Source: Echinococcus granulosus (lineage: Eukaryota > Platyhelminthes > Cestoda > Cyclophyllidea > Taeniidae). From it: DNA of 25,903 nucleotides. Of the stretch, positions 9,620 through 20,079 are shown piece after piece; within the stretch, counting starts at the first letter, position 1, and every line of letters starts with the position of its first letter. Location of the stretch: NCBI RefSeq assembly GCF_000524195.1, contig NW_020170477.1:1-25903 (forward strand). The letters run 5' to 3'. The notes beneath the pieces were generated by a model, which worked only from the letters and a program-made list of their open reading frames with translations, was not told where the DNA came from and did no database searches. The translations under genes and the position numbers were made by a program.

Positions 9620-10840
9620 CATTCGTTATTTGCGGCTTGCGGCTAGCCATTCCCTCTCTAGTGGTTGGCTTTCTTCCGATTTTACGGTCGGCCAGTACTT
9701 TGTTGCGGGGTGATGTACTTTGTATGCTTAGCGACGTGGTTGCGGTCGTTTGTGAATATAGAGATAGAGAAAATAGCTGCTCTAAAGTTGAGAGAGAGAG
9801 TTCTTGGTGGACTCTGTACGCCTTACTTCATGCCCCCAGCTGAGGCATTGGAATTAGAGAAACCTCCACTCTGATGTTTATTCTCATCTTCTAAGGTCTT
9901 CTAATGGAGAAGGTGGCAACTATTTGATTAACATCAGGGGCGGAGTACCCTACACTATACTACTACCAGTGTAGTGCATCTGTGCTCACCAGTACACAGG
10001 CTCAAACACTAGTAGTTCAGTTCATGGCAGATTTCTGGAGTTAGACAGGTTGAGTCAAGTTATGCCTTACAGTGTACCAAATATTTTAATCAAATTAACC
10101 CAGCACAGATATTTACTTTTCCATCTATGACATTCGACATAGTAAAACTTGTTGCCTTAATCGAAATTGACTTCCTTTCCAAGAAATTTCCTTTACTTAA
10201 TTGCAATTCCTCTCTGAAAATCATAACTGATAAACGATACTCTATTTATCCTATTTAAAGTTTCATTGCACCCACAATTGCAAATGATTGTCTTCTAAAA
10301 TATGAGTTGGATTTAAGTACTGCGTTGTGCTAAACGTAGACGTCGTCTTCATGGATCCATCCACGCATTTTGAGGAAGTGTGAGTGTCCAGAACAGCCAT
10401 TGGCTGTTCACGGCAAGAGCCACCTTGAAGATGTAGGCATTGAGAAAGAGTTTCAGATGAACAAAGCATTGTCATCGCTATAAGTACTCTTGGGTATGAG
10501 GAATCAGTACGTAAGTGTCGTTATAAAGGTAGTGAATAATGATCGGTGAATGGAATGTTCAATAGAACCGCCTTGTAAGTGATTGTGACATCTGACCTCC
10601 TTATTTACATACATGACATTTGTGCACCGTATTGCGAAATCGGTAAACTTAAACGACAACGGAAAGGGATCATCTAAAATTAAGGGGAACCTGCCAACTT
10701 TGTTACTGAACTTCATGTTATTATCGAAGGGCTAAAATCTGTTGACAAGTAAACCTTCGGTGATGGGAGCAGCTGTCGTATTACACCGCATTGAAACATA
10801 CGGAAATCATAATTTTCTGTCAAATGGGTAAATTCATCGC
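9620..10840 (+). repeat. Left copy of a direct repeat (partner about 13290-14540)
   Basis: The two segments share islands in the same order. These include 'aaggtcttc' (9892 and 13603), 'agtgtagtg' with 'tgtgc(t/c)cacc' (9969 and 13672), 'gctcaaaca' then 'gttcagtt', 'ggatccatc' (10353 and 14058), 'agccatt(g/a)gct', 'tgacctcctt/atta' and 'cttcggtgat(g/a)ggagc' (10756 and 14453). The offset is about 3.7 kb and identity is around 70 percent by eye. A 7-base inverted repeat, ctacact/agtgtag, lies at 9950-9974 and is partly kept in the partner. No transposase or terminal repeat was recognised. Confidence 0.7.
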
Positions 10841-10849
10841 AGCCTTAAA

Positions 10850-11240
10850 AATCGTCTAAAGTATTATTAATTCCACCCAAAAACCCCACATCTTTTACCA
10901 GTTTGCTAAACCTAATTTACGACTTGGAGTTTAGTCTTGTCAAGTCTAGTCTATTCTTAAGAGCAGTCCACAAGGCATTTTCAAAGCTTTCATTTTTAGC
11001 ATGATGTAGGCGAAAGCCTTTTAGAAGGTGTGAAAACACTGCCCACGATATCGTTACGGTTTGTTCGGCGAAGGATAAAAGGCAGTAGACAGACCCCACA
11101 ATGCAAAACCAAACTGAGCCTAGCTTAGCTGATTTTAGCTAATCCAAGGCGAGATGAGTTGAATTGACCTGATCTGTGTTGAACCGAGGTTTGTTAATTC
11201 GAGGTTGAATGAACACGCAGGCCCAACTATTTCAAAATCT
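10850..11240 (+). repeat. Dispersed repeat, inverted partner of 7222-7600
   Basis: This directly follows the 9620-10840 repeat. It contains the same degenerate pentamer-rich stretch (agcctagcttagctgattttagc and neighbours) as 7222-7600, in the opposite orientation. I could not find a clear third copy after 14540, where the equivalent segment of the other direct repeat would lie. It may therefore be a separate element. Confidence 0.55.
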
Positions 11241-11244
11241 GTTT

Positions 11245-13285
11245 CAACAACCCTTTTTAAACACATGGCTGAAAGTAATCCTCACCTCACCTATTCCCTT
11301 TGGCTAGCATTAAATTACCGTAAACAAAACAAGAACTCTACAGTGAAGTCATTGTTCAGTGCACTGATCCTGAGTATTTCTTTGGGAATATTTCACCATT
11401 ATTGTTTAAAATGCAGTTAGTTTGGTATGAAAGATAAATCCAGTTGTGTGACACTAGATCACCCATGTGGTTTGTGTTCTTTTTCCGTGTATTATGGTGA
11501 GTGTAGCTCAGAAGTAGCTAACTTTGAGTCACTATTTGAGCCAGCTGCAAATCCGTTCATCCAGTTTTAGTCTTCTGTGTTCATTCAAGCCGTGGTTAAT
11601 TGCCGAGGATTGAGAAGCAGTAGCAAAAGTACAATAACTCCACAAATTGCTTAAGTGTGTTGATGGGTGGTTAGATGGATGGGTGGATCTGGATTTATTT
11701 GAAGGCACTAAACAAAGTCTGTTAGGACAGTTCGTACAAGTAGAGTATTATAACCTGCCTATCTGTGTCCCCATTTGTTGTGACCTGGGGTTTCTGCGGC
11801 TAGTGAACGACTAGTTGGTAGTCAATAGTGGCTAGTATAAAATGGCGAGGGTTCATCTTGACTCCGTGGATCGCCTTTATCGTATGTGATATTGCTTTAG
11901 CAATCGATCTTGATTTCTACCTTGAACCCAATGGGGATTTTGACCCATTCAAGTATACCCAAACTTTATCTCAGCCAGTTAGTCAGTCAGTCTACGAGGA
12001 GGGACAGAGAGAGAAACGGTGACTTGAATGTTTAGAAAAGTAGCCTCGCAAGTGAAATTCCGAAAGTTCAGTGAGAACCTCCTTCTCGAGCTGTGGGTAT
12101 CCAAAGCGCTGTGACTATGCTGAAGGCAGATGTTTGTAAATGTAGTCGAATGCAGATATTACTACCTTGAATATTTTGCGCGCCTAAAAGCAGAGCTGCG
12201 CGTTTCCCACAAAGAGGTTTTTTCATCCAAGTAACATGCATAGAATTTCATTCTTTTTGGCTTAATGGGGTATTGCTAAAGCTTAGGCTTTCCTTAAAGC
12301 CTAAAAAGCAATTTCTTCTCTTTTGTAGAATCGATGTCCATTCAAAGTGGTGACTGTTGAGGTGATCCACCACTCTAACCAGTCGAAAAATCTAATAATG
12401 ACTACGATGGACCATTAACGAATGTGTGTTTTTTTACAACAGCATAGTCAGGTGAGTGTGTGTGGTCGTTTTCCCTGAAATTGAATCAACTGCCAACAGC
12501 GCAATCAGTAATTTTGCCTCCTTGGAATACATGGAAGCCAAAGTAACCATTGTAGTGAAGTGAGTGAATAATGGAATTCTTCCTAACCAAAGGGCCACAA
12601 ATTAAGCAAAATTATTATAAGCTCCAGGAAAAGCCTGTAGGAAAGCGTATCACAAATCCCCAAGTTCTGACGAGATTGGGCGAATTCAGCTCAGTAGTGG
12701 CATTCGATTTGATTTGAATTTCAATGAATGATTCCCATTGGAATGAATAAAATGCCACAGAGTAAAGAGAATATCAGAGGTCTAACTGCTGCTTAAAGCA
12801 TTTGAAACATGAAGCCATTCCACCTACACGTGCTATGTCAAATTTTTAACTGGCAGGATTTAAATACCATCACATGTTGATGTTTAAATTTGGTGGACCC
12901 TCCTCCAGTTAGCCTTGCCCTTGTTACATGCATGTTAGGGCCGACGTACGCATCAAGGTGAGTACACGGAGAAGTTGTTGATACGTGTTATTTGGTTGGT
13001 TTTTTTAATGCTGTCGAATTGCAATGAAACAGTAGAGTGATTGATTTGCCAACGCAGGCGGTGTCTAAATGTCTCTTGCCTGTCTCTCTGACATTATACA
13101 AAACTTGCAAATCCGTGCTAAAATCGGAAACCGTGTAGTTGTCCCTTCAACTTAAGTAAATGCACTCACATGTAGATACCTGCAACTCCAGGAATACGTC
13201 CACATTTTTATGTTCTAGCACCTCCAATCCGACTCCAAACTGCAAACTCCTTTTAATATTCCATGCACCTTAGTTAGTCCCATAC
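11245..13285. other. Long stretch without an identified gene
   Basis: About 2 kb with no supportable gene. A short G-rich run of 'gatgggtgg/gatggatggg' units lies at about 11661-11690, and 'agtcagtcagtc' lies near 11980. Two consensus-like donors appear on the plus strand: CAG|GTGAGT at about 12450, and near 12957 an AAG|GTGAGT preceded by an open stretch reading PPPVSLALVTC. The latter could be one more decayed Ig start, but it is too short to call. Confidence 0.4.
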
Positions 13286-13289
13286 GCTC

Positions 13290-14540
13290 GCTAGCTCAAT
13301 TTTTTATTTGTTATTTATTATTTGCTGTTCGCAGTCCACACTCACGTCGTTAGCTTTCCCTATTTTACAATCAGGCTACACTTTTTGGTGTTGGGATGTG
13401 CTTTTTGTGTTCAAGATCGCGATTGTGGGCTTTTTAGAAGAAGCAAATGCGGGAGAGAGATACGCGAAAAATGTAAGAGAGATCTCGGTGTACTCCCTAC
13501 GCCATAATTCCTACACCGTGTACCGTACCCTACGTTGATGCAGTAGGAATGAAGACGGCGATGGAGATAGAGGCCTCAGCTCTGATATCTCTACTTATCT
13601 TTTAAGGTCTTCCAGTCTATGGGACCGCAAAGTATTAGTTGATGACCTAAGAAGTGTGCCCTATACTACTAGTGTAGTGTCTGTGCCCACCCACACAAGT
13701 GCTCAAACATTTGTGGTTCAGTTTATGAAAAATTTCCCGAGTGGACGAAGTTGGGTCGGGTCAAATCGGGTCTGTTAGCTTCTAACAGCGTCCCAAAGAG
13801 CTCTATCAAATCGACTAAACAGGGCTAACTACTTTTCTACCTTAAGCATTCATTCAAAAATCATTAGCTGCCTCTAAGTGCACTTAAAGGATTTCCCCCA
13901 TCCAAAAGTTATTCCATTTTAGGAATTCCCTTTGATAGGTACTGCTTGATTCCTCTAAACATAATTTTTTTACAGGAGATGATACACAAAACTGTACAAT
14001 AAGAGATGAGCTGGCGTTGAGGACTGGGTTCTGGAGAACGTAGGTGTCACCTTCACGGATCCATCAAAGCATTTGGGGGAATTGCAAGTGTTCAGAAGAG
14101 CCATTAGCTATTCACAGGCTGATCTACCTTCAAAATGCTGATATCAATGGCTTGCTTTAAGTGGTTAAAGGGTTTTCATCATTGTTACTACCTTATATCT
14201 TATGAAAACGCATGTAAGTGAAGCATTATTTTAGATTTAGTAAATAATAGATGGTGAAAGGATTGTTTAATGAAGCACTCTTATGCAGCAATGAGATATG
14301 ACCTCCTCATTAACATACTTTTGACATTTAAAATGTGTTATAGGTGGGTAAGAGCAAAAGTAATATGGGACATACCTTATACCGTATGCTGCCAGCATTG
14401 CTGTTGCGCCTTATGTTGCATCTAATGGGTAACACCCATTAGTAAGTAAGTCTTCGGTGATAGGAGCTAGGGTCAAGATATTCTTAATCGAAACATGTGG
14501 AAATAGCAATCTTTAACCGACTGTATGAAATTGTAGTAGA
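13290..14540 (+). repeat. Right copy of the direct repeat (partner about 9620-10840)
   Basis: The same blocks appear in the same order as in the left copy (see that entry), with many small insertions and deletions. On the minus strand both copies give partly matching translations around the 'ggatcc' block: SSKCVDGSMK in the left copy and SPKCFDGSVK here. This copy has a stop in that frame. It may mean the repeat once carried coding sequence; no family is recognised. Confidence 0.7.
14422..14442. other. Perfect hairpin, 9-base stem with a 3-base loop
   Basis: ctaatgggt, loop aac, acccattag. The arms pair perfectly. It lies inside the right copy of the direct repeat just before the 'cttcggtgat' block. 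The left copy does not show the same perfect hairpin. No U-run follows, and a transcription role in an animal genome is not implied. Confidence 0.5.
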
Positions 14541-14544
14541 TGCG

Positions 14545-15750
14545 ACTTCCCACTTTCTAGCATGAATCAAGACCACATGCTTAGAAACACAGTGTGCTAC
14601 AGCAATATCAAAGTAAACCAAGGAAGCAACAGGCCCATTCAGAAATTTGCGATTAATAAAGGGCCGCGGAAGGAAAATGAGACAGAGGAGCAGAATCCAC
14701 TAATAAACGAAGCAGTGACTCTAATATGATTAGAGGTATGCAGAAAAGGAGGGAGCATGGAAAGGTTTTAACGACATAAGGATGAGGATGTGTTCCATAC
14801 TCTCCGATTCTATGTTGCAAACTGCTTTATGTCAAGATGCGTAGTTTTATGAGGCTTGAGACATAAGGTATGAGGAATGAGGTGTGTGGAGGCATGAGGT
14901 CCTGTTTTGTAGGATAAGAACGGCAGTTTCTTCTCACTTTTTAACTAATCTAAGCTTCCTTAGTTCCTGTAGGAGTGGTTCTTCCTGGACACGTAACAGT
15001 TTCACTGTATCATTTAAAATAGAGATATGGATAGTTAGATTGATCTTAGCCGGAGCTGTCATTTGACCTCCTCAAAAAAACAATGGTTTACAATTCCTTC
15101 CACGACCCACCATACGCACACAGGATCAGGACATAGAGCCACTCCAAATGAAAAAGATATGACTGGATAGTTTGGTGATAACCAATCGCATGGTAGTTTG
15201 ATTAACAAGGCAAAAACCCAGCGAGGCGACAATTTGACAACAGCTGAGGAACTTCATGTTCATCTGTTAATACCCATGACACATGATACTGATTTGCTTA
15301 GTGGTAACCAAGACTTCGTCAGTTGAGGTGAGGCCGTTTGCTTGTCAACGCTTTGATTAATCTACACCCATGTCCTTTAGTAAACCAGTTACGAGCGTCA
15401 TCGTGTTTATGCAATTTCCAAGTCAAATTTGCAGGCACACAAAATTCACGAAAACCTGCTGCAAAAGACTTTGAACCATATCAATACTAATAACACAAAT
15501 TGCGATAGGAGCGTTGACTTAGGCTCTTGTATTTAAGGCAACATGACCACTTCTGACACGTGGAGAAAGTTATTAACACGTATAGCCACTCCACCCAGAT
15601 TTACCTTTGTGCGAAAAGCCGAGAGTAAGGCACAATTCACCCAATTGCTCTCTCGAGCACTTTGCATCACTAATCTGATCTTTCTACATATATAGGCGCA
15701 TCCATTCGTATATCACTGATATAACAGTGCCTCAACCCAATGCATTTTGG
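14545..15750. other. Unassigned sequence up to the assembly gap
   Basis: No gene or repeat match was supportable. A small cluster of 'atgagg' units lies at about 14872-14900. The 30 bases directly left of the N gap do not resemble the sequence upstream of the intact GT43 gene (21474 onward, reverse complement). Continuity of the inverted copy across the gap therefore cannot be shown. Confidence 0.4.
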
Positions 15751-15850
15751 NNNNNNNNNNNNNNNNNNNNNNNNNNNNNNNNNNNNNNNNNNNNNNNNNN
15801 NNNNNNNNNNNNNNNNNNNNNNNNNNNNNNNNNNNNNNNNNNNNNNNNNN
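15751..15850. other. Assembly gap of 100 Ns
   Basis: Exactly 100 unknown bases, the usual length for a gap of unknown size. It ends where the perfectly mirrored GT43 patch begins (15851), 17 bases before the start codon. Confidence 0.99.
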
Positions 15851-16322
15851 AGCCTTAAAAGAAAAGAATGAGGCGACCCACAATGCTGGTGCTGCTTTTC
15901 ATTCTCATCGGCACAGCTCCCTTGATGTATCGGTGGCATCGCCATCCTACAATATTCGTCATCACACCGACCTACTCACGCCCAAACCAGATGCCCGAAT
16001 TAGTACGCCTATGTACTGTTTTAAACACTGCTGGCAATGTCCACTGGATAGTGGTTGAGGACGCAGTGACCAAAAATAGGTAGGAGCATCATAGCTTTGT
16101 CAAGTGCGCTGCTCTACTTCTCAATCTCATTTCCACCATGTTTACTTCAAACAATCAATTTTGTTAAGAGCATTGACTCGATTTCTCGATGATTGCGGCC
16201 TTCCCTATACTCACTTGAGCGCACCAACATCCCCGTATAAGAGGCACGTTCGAGGGACGAATCAACGTAATGAAGCTCTGCATTGGTTGCGAAAGTCATT
16301 TCAGTTAACCGGGCAATCCGGA
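15851..16322 (+). repeat. Perfect inverted repeat of 21002-21473
   Basis: Each base x here pairs with base 37324-x on the other strand. I found no substitution or gap in the stretches compared, which included exon 1, the 89-base intron and most of exon 2. The match stops abruptly after the GGA glycine codon at 16320-16322; the next bases (CTC here, GTC in the other copy) start a clearly diverged sequence. The left end coincides with the N gap. Confidence 0.9.
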
Positions 16323-17147
16323 CTCAAGTTAGTTTGCCATCTGGAATCCATAAATACCTGTAAAAAAAACTATGGGAATGCTTTTATATAAAATAGGTAT
16401 TTGACTTTCATTTTGAGGCAGTCGCTTACAGACGTAGCGGAACTATTTTTAAACATTTTCTGACAACTTGGGGTAATGTTTCACCATGAGGTAAATTCTA
16501 TCCAAAAAAATCTTTTAATAGGCTCTCTCTGCCGATGCTTATGGAGCGACTGCAAACTGTTGGGGATAGAATTGCCATATTAGGAATACGAGGTGCAGCA
16601 TCCCCGTCTATTCATGACTTTGCGTTACCATAAATTACGATCGTCGAAAATAGCACCACACGTGTTACCAAGGCTTTTATTTAAAAAGTTTTATCGAGTC
16701 CTTGGTAAACCTTTTCCTTAAAAGCACCAATTTCGTAAAGAATTTTGGGGAAAGGGATAAAGTACTATTCAAAGGATTGCTTTAGATACAAACACCTAAA
16801 AGAAAAGCAGCATGGTCTGTAGGTTTGCTGCCTTTATCTGACTGGAGGGATGCGTCACCGATCCCCTGTTGACATGGCAGACTTTACAGTCAATCTCAAC
16901 TTGGTTTTGCAACACCCAAGTGCCCTGTTTGGTGTCAAAATTGTATCCGAACAAGAGGGTGTAGTACCTGCCGGCCTTGGTTTCAAAAAGGCTTATGAGT
17001 TGGAGCCTAGAGCTTGCAACTGCAGGGAGGTAAGAGTTTTTGCGATAATCATTTTACCTTCCCTTAACTTTGGTTTAGTGGTTGTGCTGCAAAGTATCTA
17101 GATTACCTTTGTTTCTCCTTGTTTGGCATACGAATTCAGCTAAATAA
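15868..17147 (+). pseudogene. Broken second copy of the GT43 glucuronosyltransferase
   Basis: Exon 1 (15868-16079) and exon 2 from 16169 are identical to the intact minus-strand gene as far as 16322. Beyond that the sequence is a diverged homologue. The metal-binding YFADDDNTY is gone; the frame reads LVCHLESINTC instead. Exon 3 is recognisable from its acceptor (ctttag, exon start 16786) through TPKRKAAWSVG and SDW to ELEPRACNCRE and a GTAAG donor at 17030. It lacks one base after the SDW codon and a further 58 bases before VDMADF, which puts a TGA at 16870-16872. Exon 4 survives as LVWHTNSAK and a TAA (17118-17147), but the acceptor AG next to it is missing. No functional enzyme can be encoded here as it stands. 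It is tail-to-tail with the intact copy. Confidence 0.8.
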
Positions 17148-17149
17148 GC

Positions 17150-17350
17150 TGCAAAAGTTGTTGAGCCATCTGCCACTGAGAGCTTATTATTTAGGCTTAA
17201 GTACGAAATGTCCACAAGCTGCAGTGCCTGCCTTCTTTCGTGTAATATTTTTGTATTACTACTTGATAGATCAGCTACAATTTTGCCTGTAAATCCATCC
17301 AGATAATGAATTTGGCAAAGTTTATCCTAGTCACCAGAAGTTCATTTATT
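17150..17350 (+). other. 3' flank homologous to that of the intact GT43 gene
   Basis: Downstream of the broken copy, 'gcctgtaaatccatcc' and the following 'aatttggcaaagtt' at 17297-17338 match the minus strand below the intact gene (about 20005-19965) and the segment at 9390-9450. This shows that the duplication included flanking DNA and not just exons. Confidence 0.5.
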
Positions 17351-17351
17351 T

Positions 17352-18085
17352 TAATATATTGTATGAACTTGTGACAAATAGATACCATTGTTGAACATTT
17401 TTAACTCCTAATTCTACTAAGAACCCTTATGCAAAGCACCGGATTGTAGGACATTCACGGAGATTGTTGACGTGAATGCACTATTGAATTCCTAATTGAC
17501 CATCACTTAACATGATGGTCTGAACTGGATTTTGAGTAAGACTTATCCTAGTTAATCACTTTCACTGAGGAACTCTGCGTTTAAATTTGTCATTAAACCA
17601 TTGACTACTTTAATTGAGGGAAATGCCAATTACACTGCAGCGGAGCAATAGTGTAGCGTAATCAGCTGCTTCGTACCCATGGTTCGAGTAGAGTACGGAT
17701 ATGATGATATCTTTATTTGAGCAGTGATATGTACACATTTCTCTGTATTACTGAAATAGTGCTTATATCTAGGTAGGTATGTGCAAAAAAATATTTCTAT
17801 GTTAGTTAAAAGAGTTTGCAATGAACAATCTCACTTCAACTAATGAAATCGTGTTTGTTGCTGAGTGCATGCATGCCATGTGCCAGAAGAGTCGATGGAT
17901 TACACCCTGCTGATGCGCTGATGAGAATTTGTGATTAGAAATGGAATATTTTGCCTCTTTAATCAGTCGATCATAGGATTGGCTAACCTTCAAACAATCC
18001 ACTCACTTGGCCCATAGGGTTAGTGCACGTTGCTAATTCGTCATAACGAAAGTTGCAAATACTGCCAAAATTGTAAGCAGTAGTG
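17352..18085. other. Unassigned sequence with one perfect hairpin
   Basis: No gene seen. At 17498-17520 the sequence gaccatca, loop cttaaca, tgatggtc forms a perfect 8-base stem. The remainder is AT-rich without motif. Confidence 0.4.
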
Positions 18086-18234
18086 GTAAAACTATGTCAA
18101 GTTGCATTAAATTGCCTGATGCGAAAAATTATTCGTCAAAAGTTGGGTTTACTTACACCAAGGCTTGCATTTGCCTGCTATTAGTGGGCTTTGGTGTAGT
18201 AAACAACACCGGACTCCATTTTACTTACTGGCAC

Positions 18235-18450
18235 AGCATTCCACTAAGAAGGCGGTACTTAGGTAATTCAGTACATTTGTTGTGCGAAGCACTTTATGCT
18301 CCTCCTCTGAGCAACTTCACCCCTCTGTCTTACGTGGGTATGTTTAACCTTAAAATAACTTGAACCAGGATCAGCGGCGTCTTACAGATATCCGATCCAT
18401 AACGGCAAGAGAAGTGGTGGTGTCGGAAGGAGCAAAGCTTACTTTCAGCC
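18235..18450 (+). pseudogene. Ig-like exon pieces within the duplicated block
   Basis: The plus strand reads RRRYLGNSVHLLCEALYAPP (the first half of an Ig domain, with G-x-S-V-x-L-x-C-E-A) and then SYV at a donor-like GTGGGTATG near 18334. From about 18386 a new frame reads RSITAREVVVSEGAKLTFS, which matches the start of an I-set domain. At the expected cysteine position there is a proline (FSPRK), and the frame soon hits TAA. The same layout is repeated, more eroded, at 7.66-7.89 kb. The pieces are on the opposite strand from the 1-4 kb Ig and LDLa relics. I read them as decayed exons of an Ig-domain matrix or adhesion gene. Confidence 0.4.
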
Positions 18451-19039
18451 CGCGCAAGCTATGTTTTCATTTTTACAAATAAAGACGAATGCCATGAAGT
18501 AGCAACTAGACGCTTTTTTATCCAACTTTCTCCAAATCTGCCTTACCAGCCAATACAAGTCAAATGACAACACTATAACCGTTTATTATGCTTCCCCTTT
18601 AATGAAATTCCTAGACTGGGAATTTTTTGGTGGCCACTTGCAACTGTTGAATGCAAGATTAGAACGAACAACACAAATCTGCATTGATTTTTCTCACTAT
18701 GCACCTCACTCAATATATTCGGATTTTGAACTGCTTCCTCGACTGCTTTGGTGAATCCCAATCTTTGCATGCATCCCACATCAAATGGAACAGAAGACGT
18801 ATCCTTAGTAGTCGAATGTGCGTAAATTTACAAATTATGCTGGCTAGGGCTGCTGAGATCAGAGACGCATAAACTTAAAATTGGAGCAAGTGAACAAAAC
18901 GACAATAATTCATCTCTTGAATCATGTGCAGCAGCGCTACTGAAGCGAAATTTATTATTGTGCTACATAGCAAGTGTGCCAGTGTTTTTAATCAGTAAAT
19001 GTTTAAGTGAATTGCAATTCCATTATAGTTGGGTTAAGT

Positions 19040-19268
19040 CTACGTTTGAGTACGCCAGCACCTCTGAGGTACAGAAGCCGGATTAGGCCTGTAACCTCTC
19101 AGTTGTTCTGCCATACTACTGTGACTCCTTAAAACTTCAAGGAAGCCTCGGATATCCAAGTAATTGCAGAGAGGAGCTAAAGTGATGTGTACGCAATCTA
19201 CATAGTAAGGCATATTTGCATCCTTTAAAGCCATCCTGATCATCTCATATGGCAGTTTTTCTTCGGAA
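19040..19268 (-). pseudogene. Laminin IV-A-like C-terminal segment
   Basis: After a plausible acceptor (ctaatttag, exon start 19268) the minus strand stays open for about 75 codons: SEEKLPYEMIRMALKD, then YYVDCVHITLAP, then NYLDIRGFLEVL, ending PASVPQRCW before a TAG at 19042-19040. The spacing of 'E-M-I-R-M-A-L', 'YYV' and 'L-D-I-x-x-x-L-E-V' resembles the end of the laminin IV type A domain found in perlecan and laminin alpha/gamma chains. There the domain is normally followed by 'V-E-x-C-x-C-P' and an EGF module, which is only hinted at here. This is pattern recognition by eye, so the family call is tentative. The stop or a donor (GTAGAC) may end it. Confidence 0.4.
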
Positions 19269-19461
19269 CTAAATTAGAATTGTGAGTAATAGATAACCGG
19301 TTATTTTCCCATAGAACCATTATTATGTAGACTTACTTTAACGGGAGTTCAGAAGTGAAATGAATTTTATGGTTCAAATTTACCAACTATTACTTGCACT
19401 CATGCATGTGATATTATATTCACATCGTACTGTAATCCGTATGTGTTTGAAAAAACCTTTC

Positions 19462-19640
19462 AGGTGTAAAAGCGGTGGGTTGACGCCAACCATGTGACGG
19501 AGCTCCCACCTTTAGCCCCGTAAGAAGGAAACAAACGTCCATCTTCTCTACGCCTTGGCAGATCATAACCCCCAATATCACTGCTCAAGTAATGATATGC
19601 ACTTCCACGCACTCTCCTCGTTCCATGGATGAAAAACAGC
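19462..19640 (-). pseudogene. Laminin IV-A-like N-terminal segment
   Basis: The minus frame reads GGYDLPRRREDG and then SYGAKGGSSVTW before ending at TGA. Laminin IV-A domains begin with 'W-x-L-P-x-x-F-x-G-x-x-x-x-S-Y-G-G-x-L', which this fits in its L-P, G and S-Y-G positions. It lies about 0.2 kb upstream, on the same strand, of the segment resembling the end of the same domain. The middle of the domain was not found between them. The phenylalanine before the glycine is lost, so either the exon is decayed or the match is weak. Confidence 0.4.
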
Positions 19641-20079
19641 CTAATCGGTTTCAGTACTGCTTCGCTGCCATTTGATCGGCTCTTCAATCGAAGTAGACAT
19701 GCTTCAAAGACGGATTTAAATGTAAACCCTTTTCCTTTACACAGCTATATTCAACCGTGGATCTTACTCCAGTTTTTACTTTGGACTGTTAAGGGGGATT
19801 TTGCATTGCATTCGTGTAAAAATCCTTAAAAATTCATCAAAATCCTACTCTTTGAAAGAGGATTCTTTTTAGTTACTAAGGATTGAGATTATTAAAAAGA
19901 AAAATTGTGTATTCATGCAAAAGAAATTCATTAAAAGCCATGAATAAGTTACTTCTAGAGAGAACATTTCCCAAAACTTTGTATCGATGCATTTACAGAC
20001 ACAACAATATGCAATGAAAAAAAATATTTTAAAAGTGGGAGACTAGAGCAGCAGATACTGGACGATTTGTACAATAGTC

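Larger units (their letters stand above)
18260..20010 (+). repeat. Right copy of the large direct duplication (partner about 7640-9455)
   Basis: Blocks match in order with the left copy at an offset of about 10.5 kb (see that entry). Here the middle section holds the laminin IV-like pieces on the minus strand; in the left copy the equivalent section holds the reverse-transcriptase fragment and unmatched sequence. The right end runs into the 3' flank of the intact GT43 gene. Confidence 0.65.

Noticed and set aside
9637..9874. Two overlapping plus-strand frames with hydrophobic starts
   Set aside because: They lie in the diverged direct repeat; the partner copy does not keep either protein sequence.
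16521..16632. Open stretch on the plus strand (LPMLMERLQTVGDRIAIL) between GT43 exons 2 and 3
   Set aside because: No similarity to GT43 or to the equivalent intron of the intact copy; probably chance.
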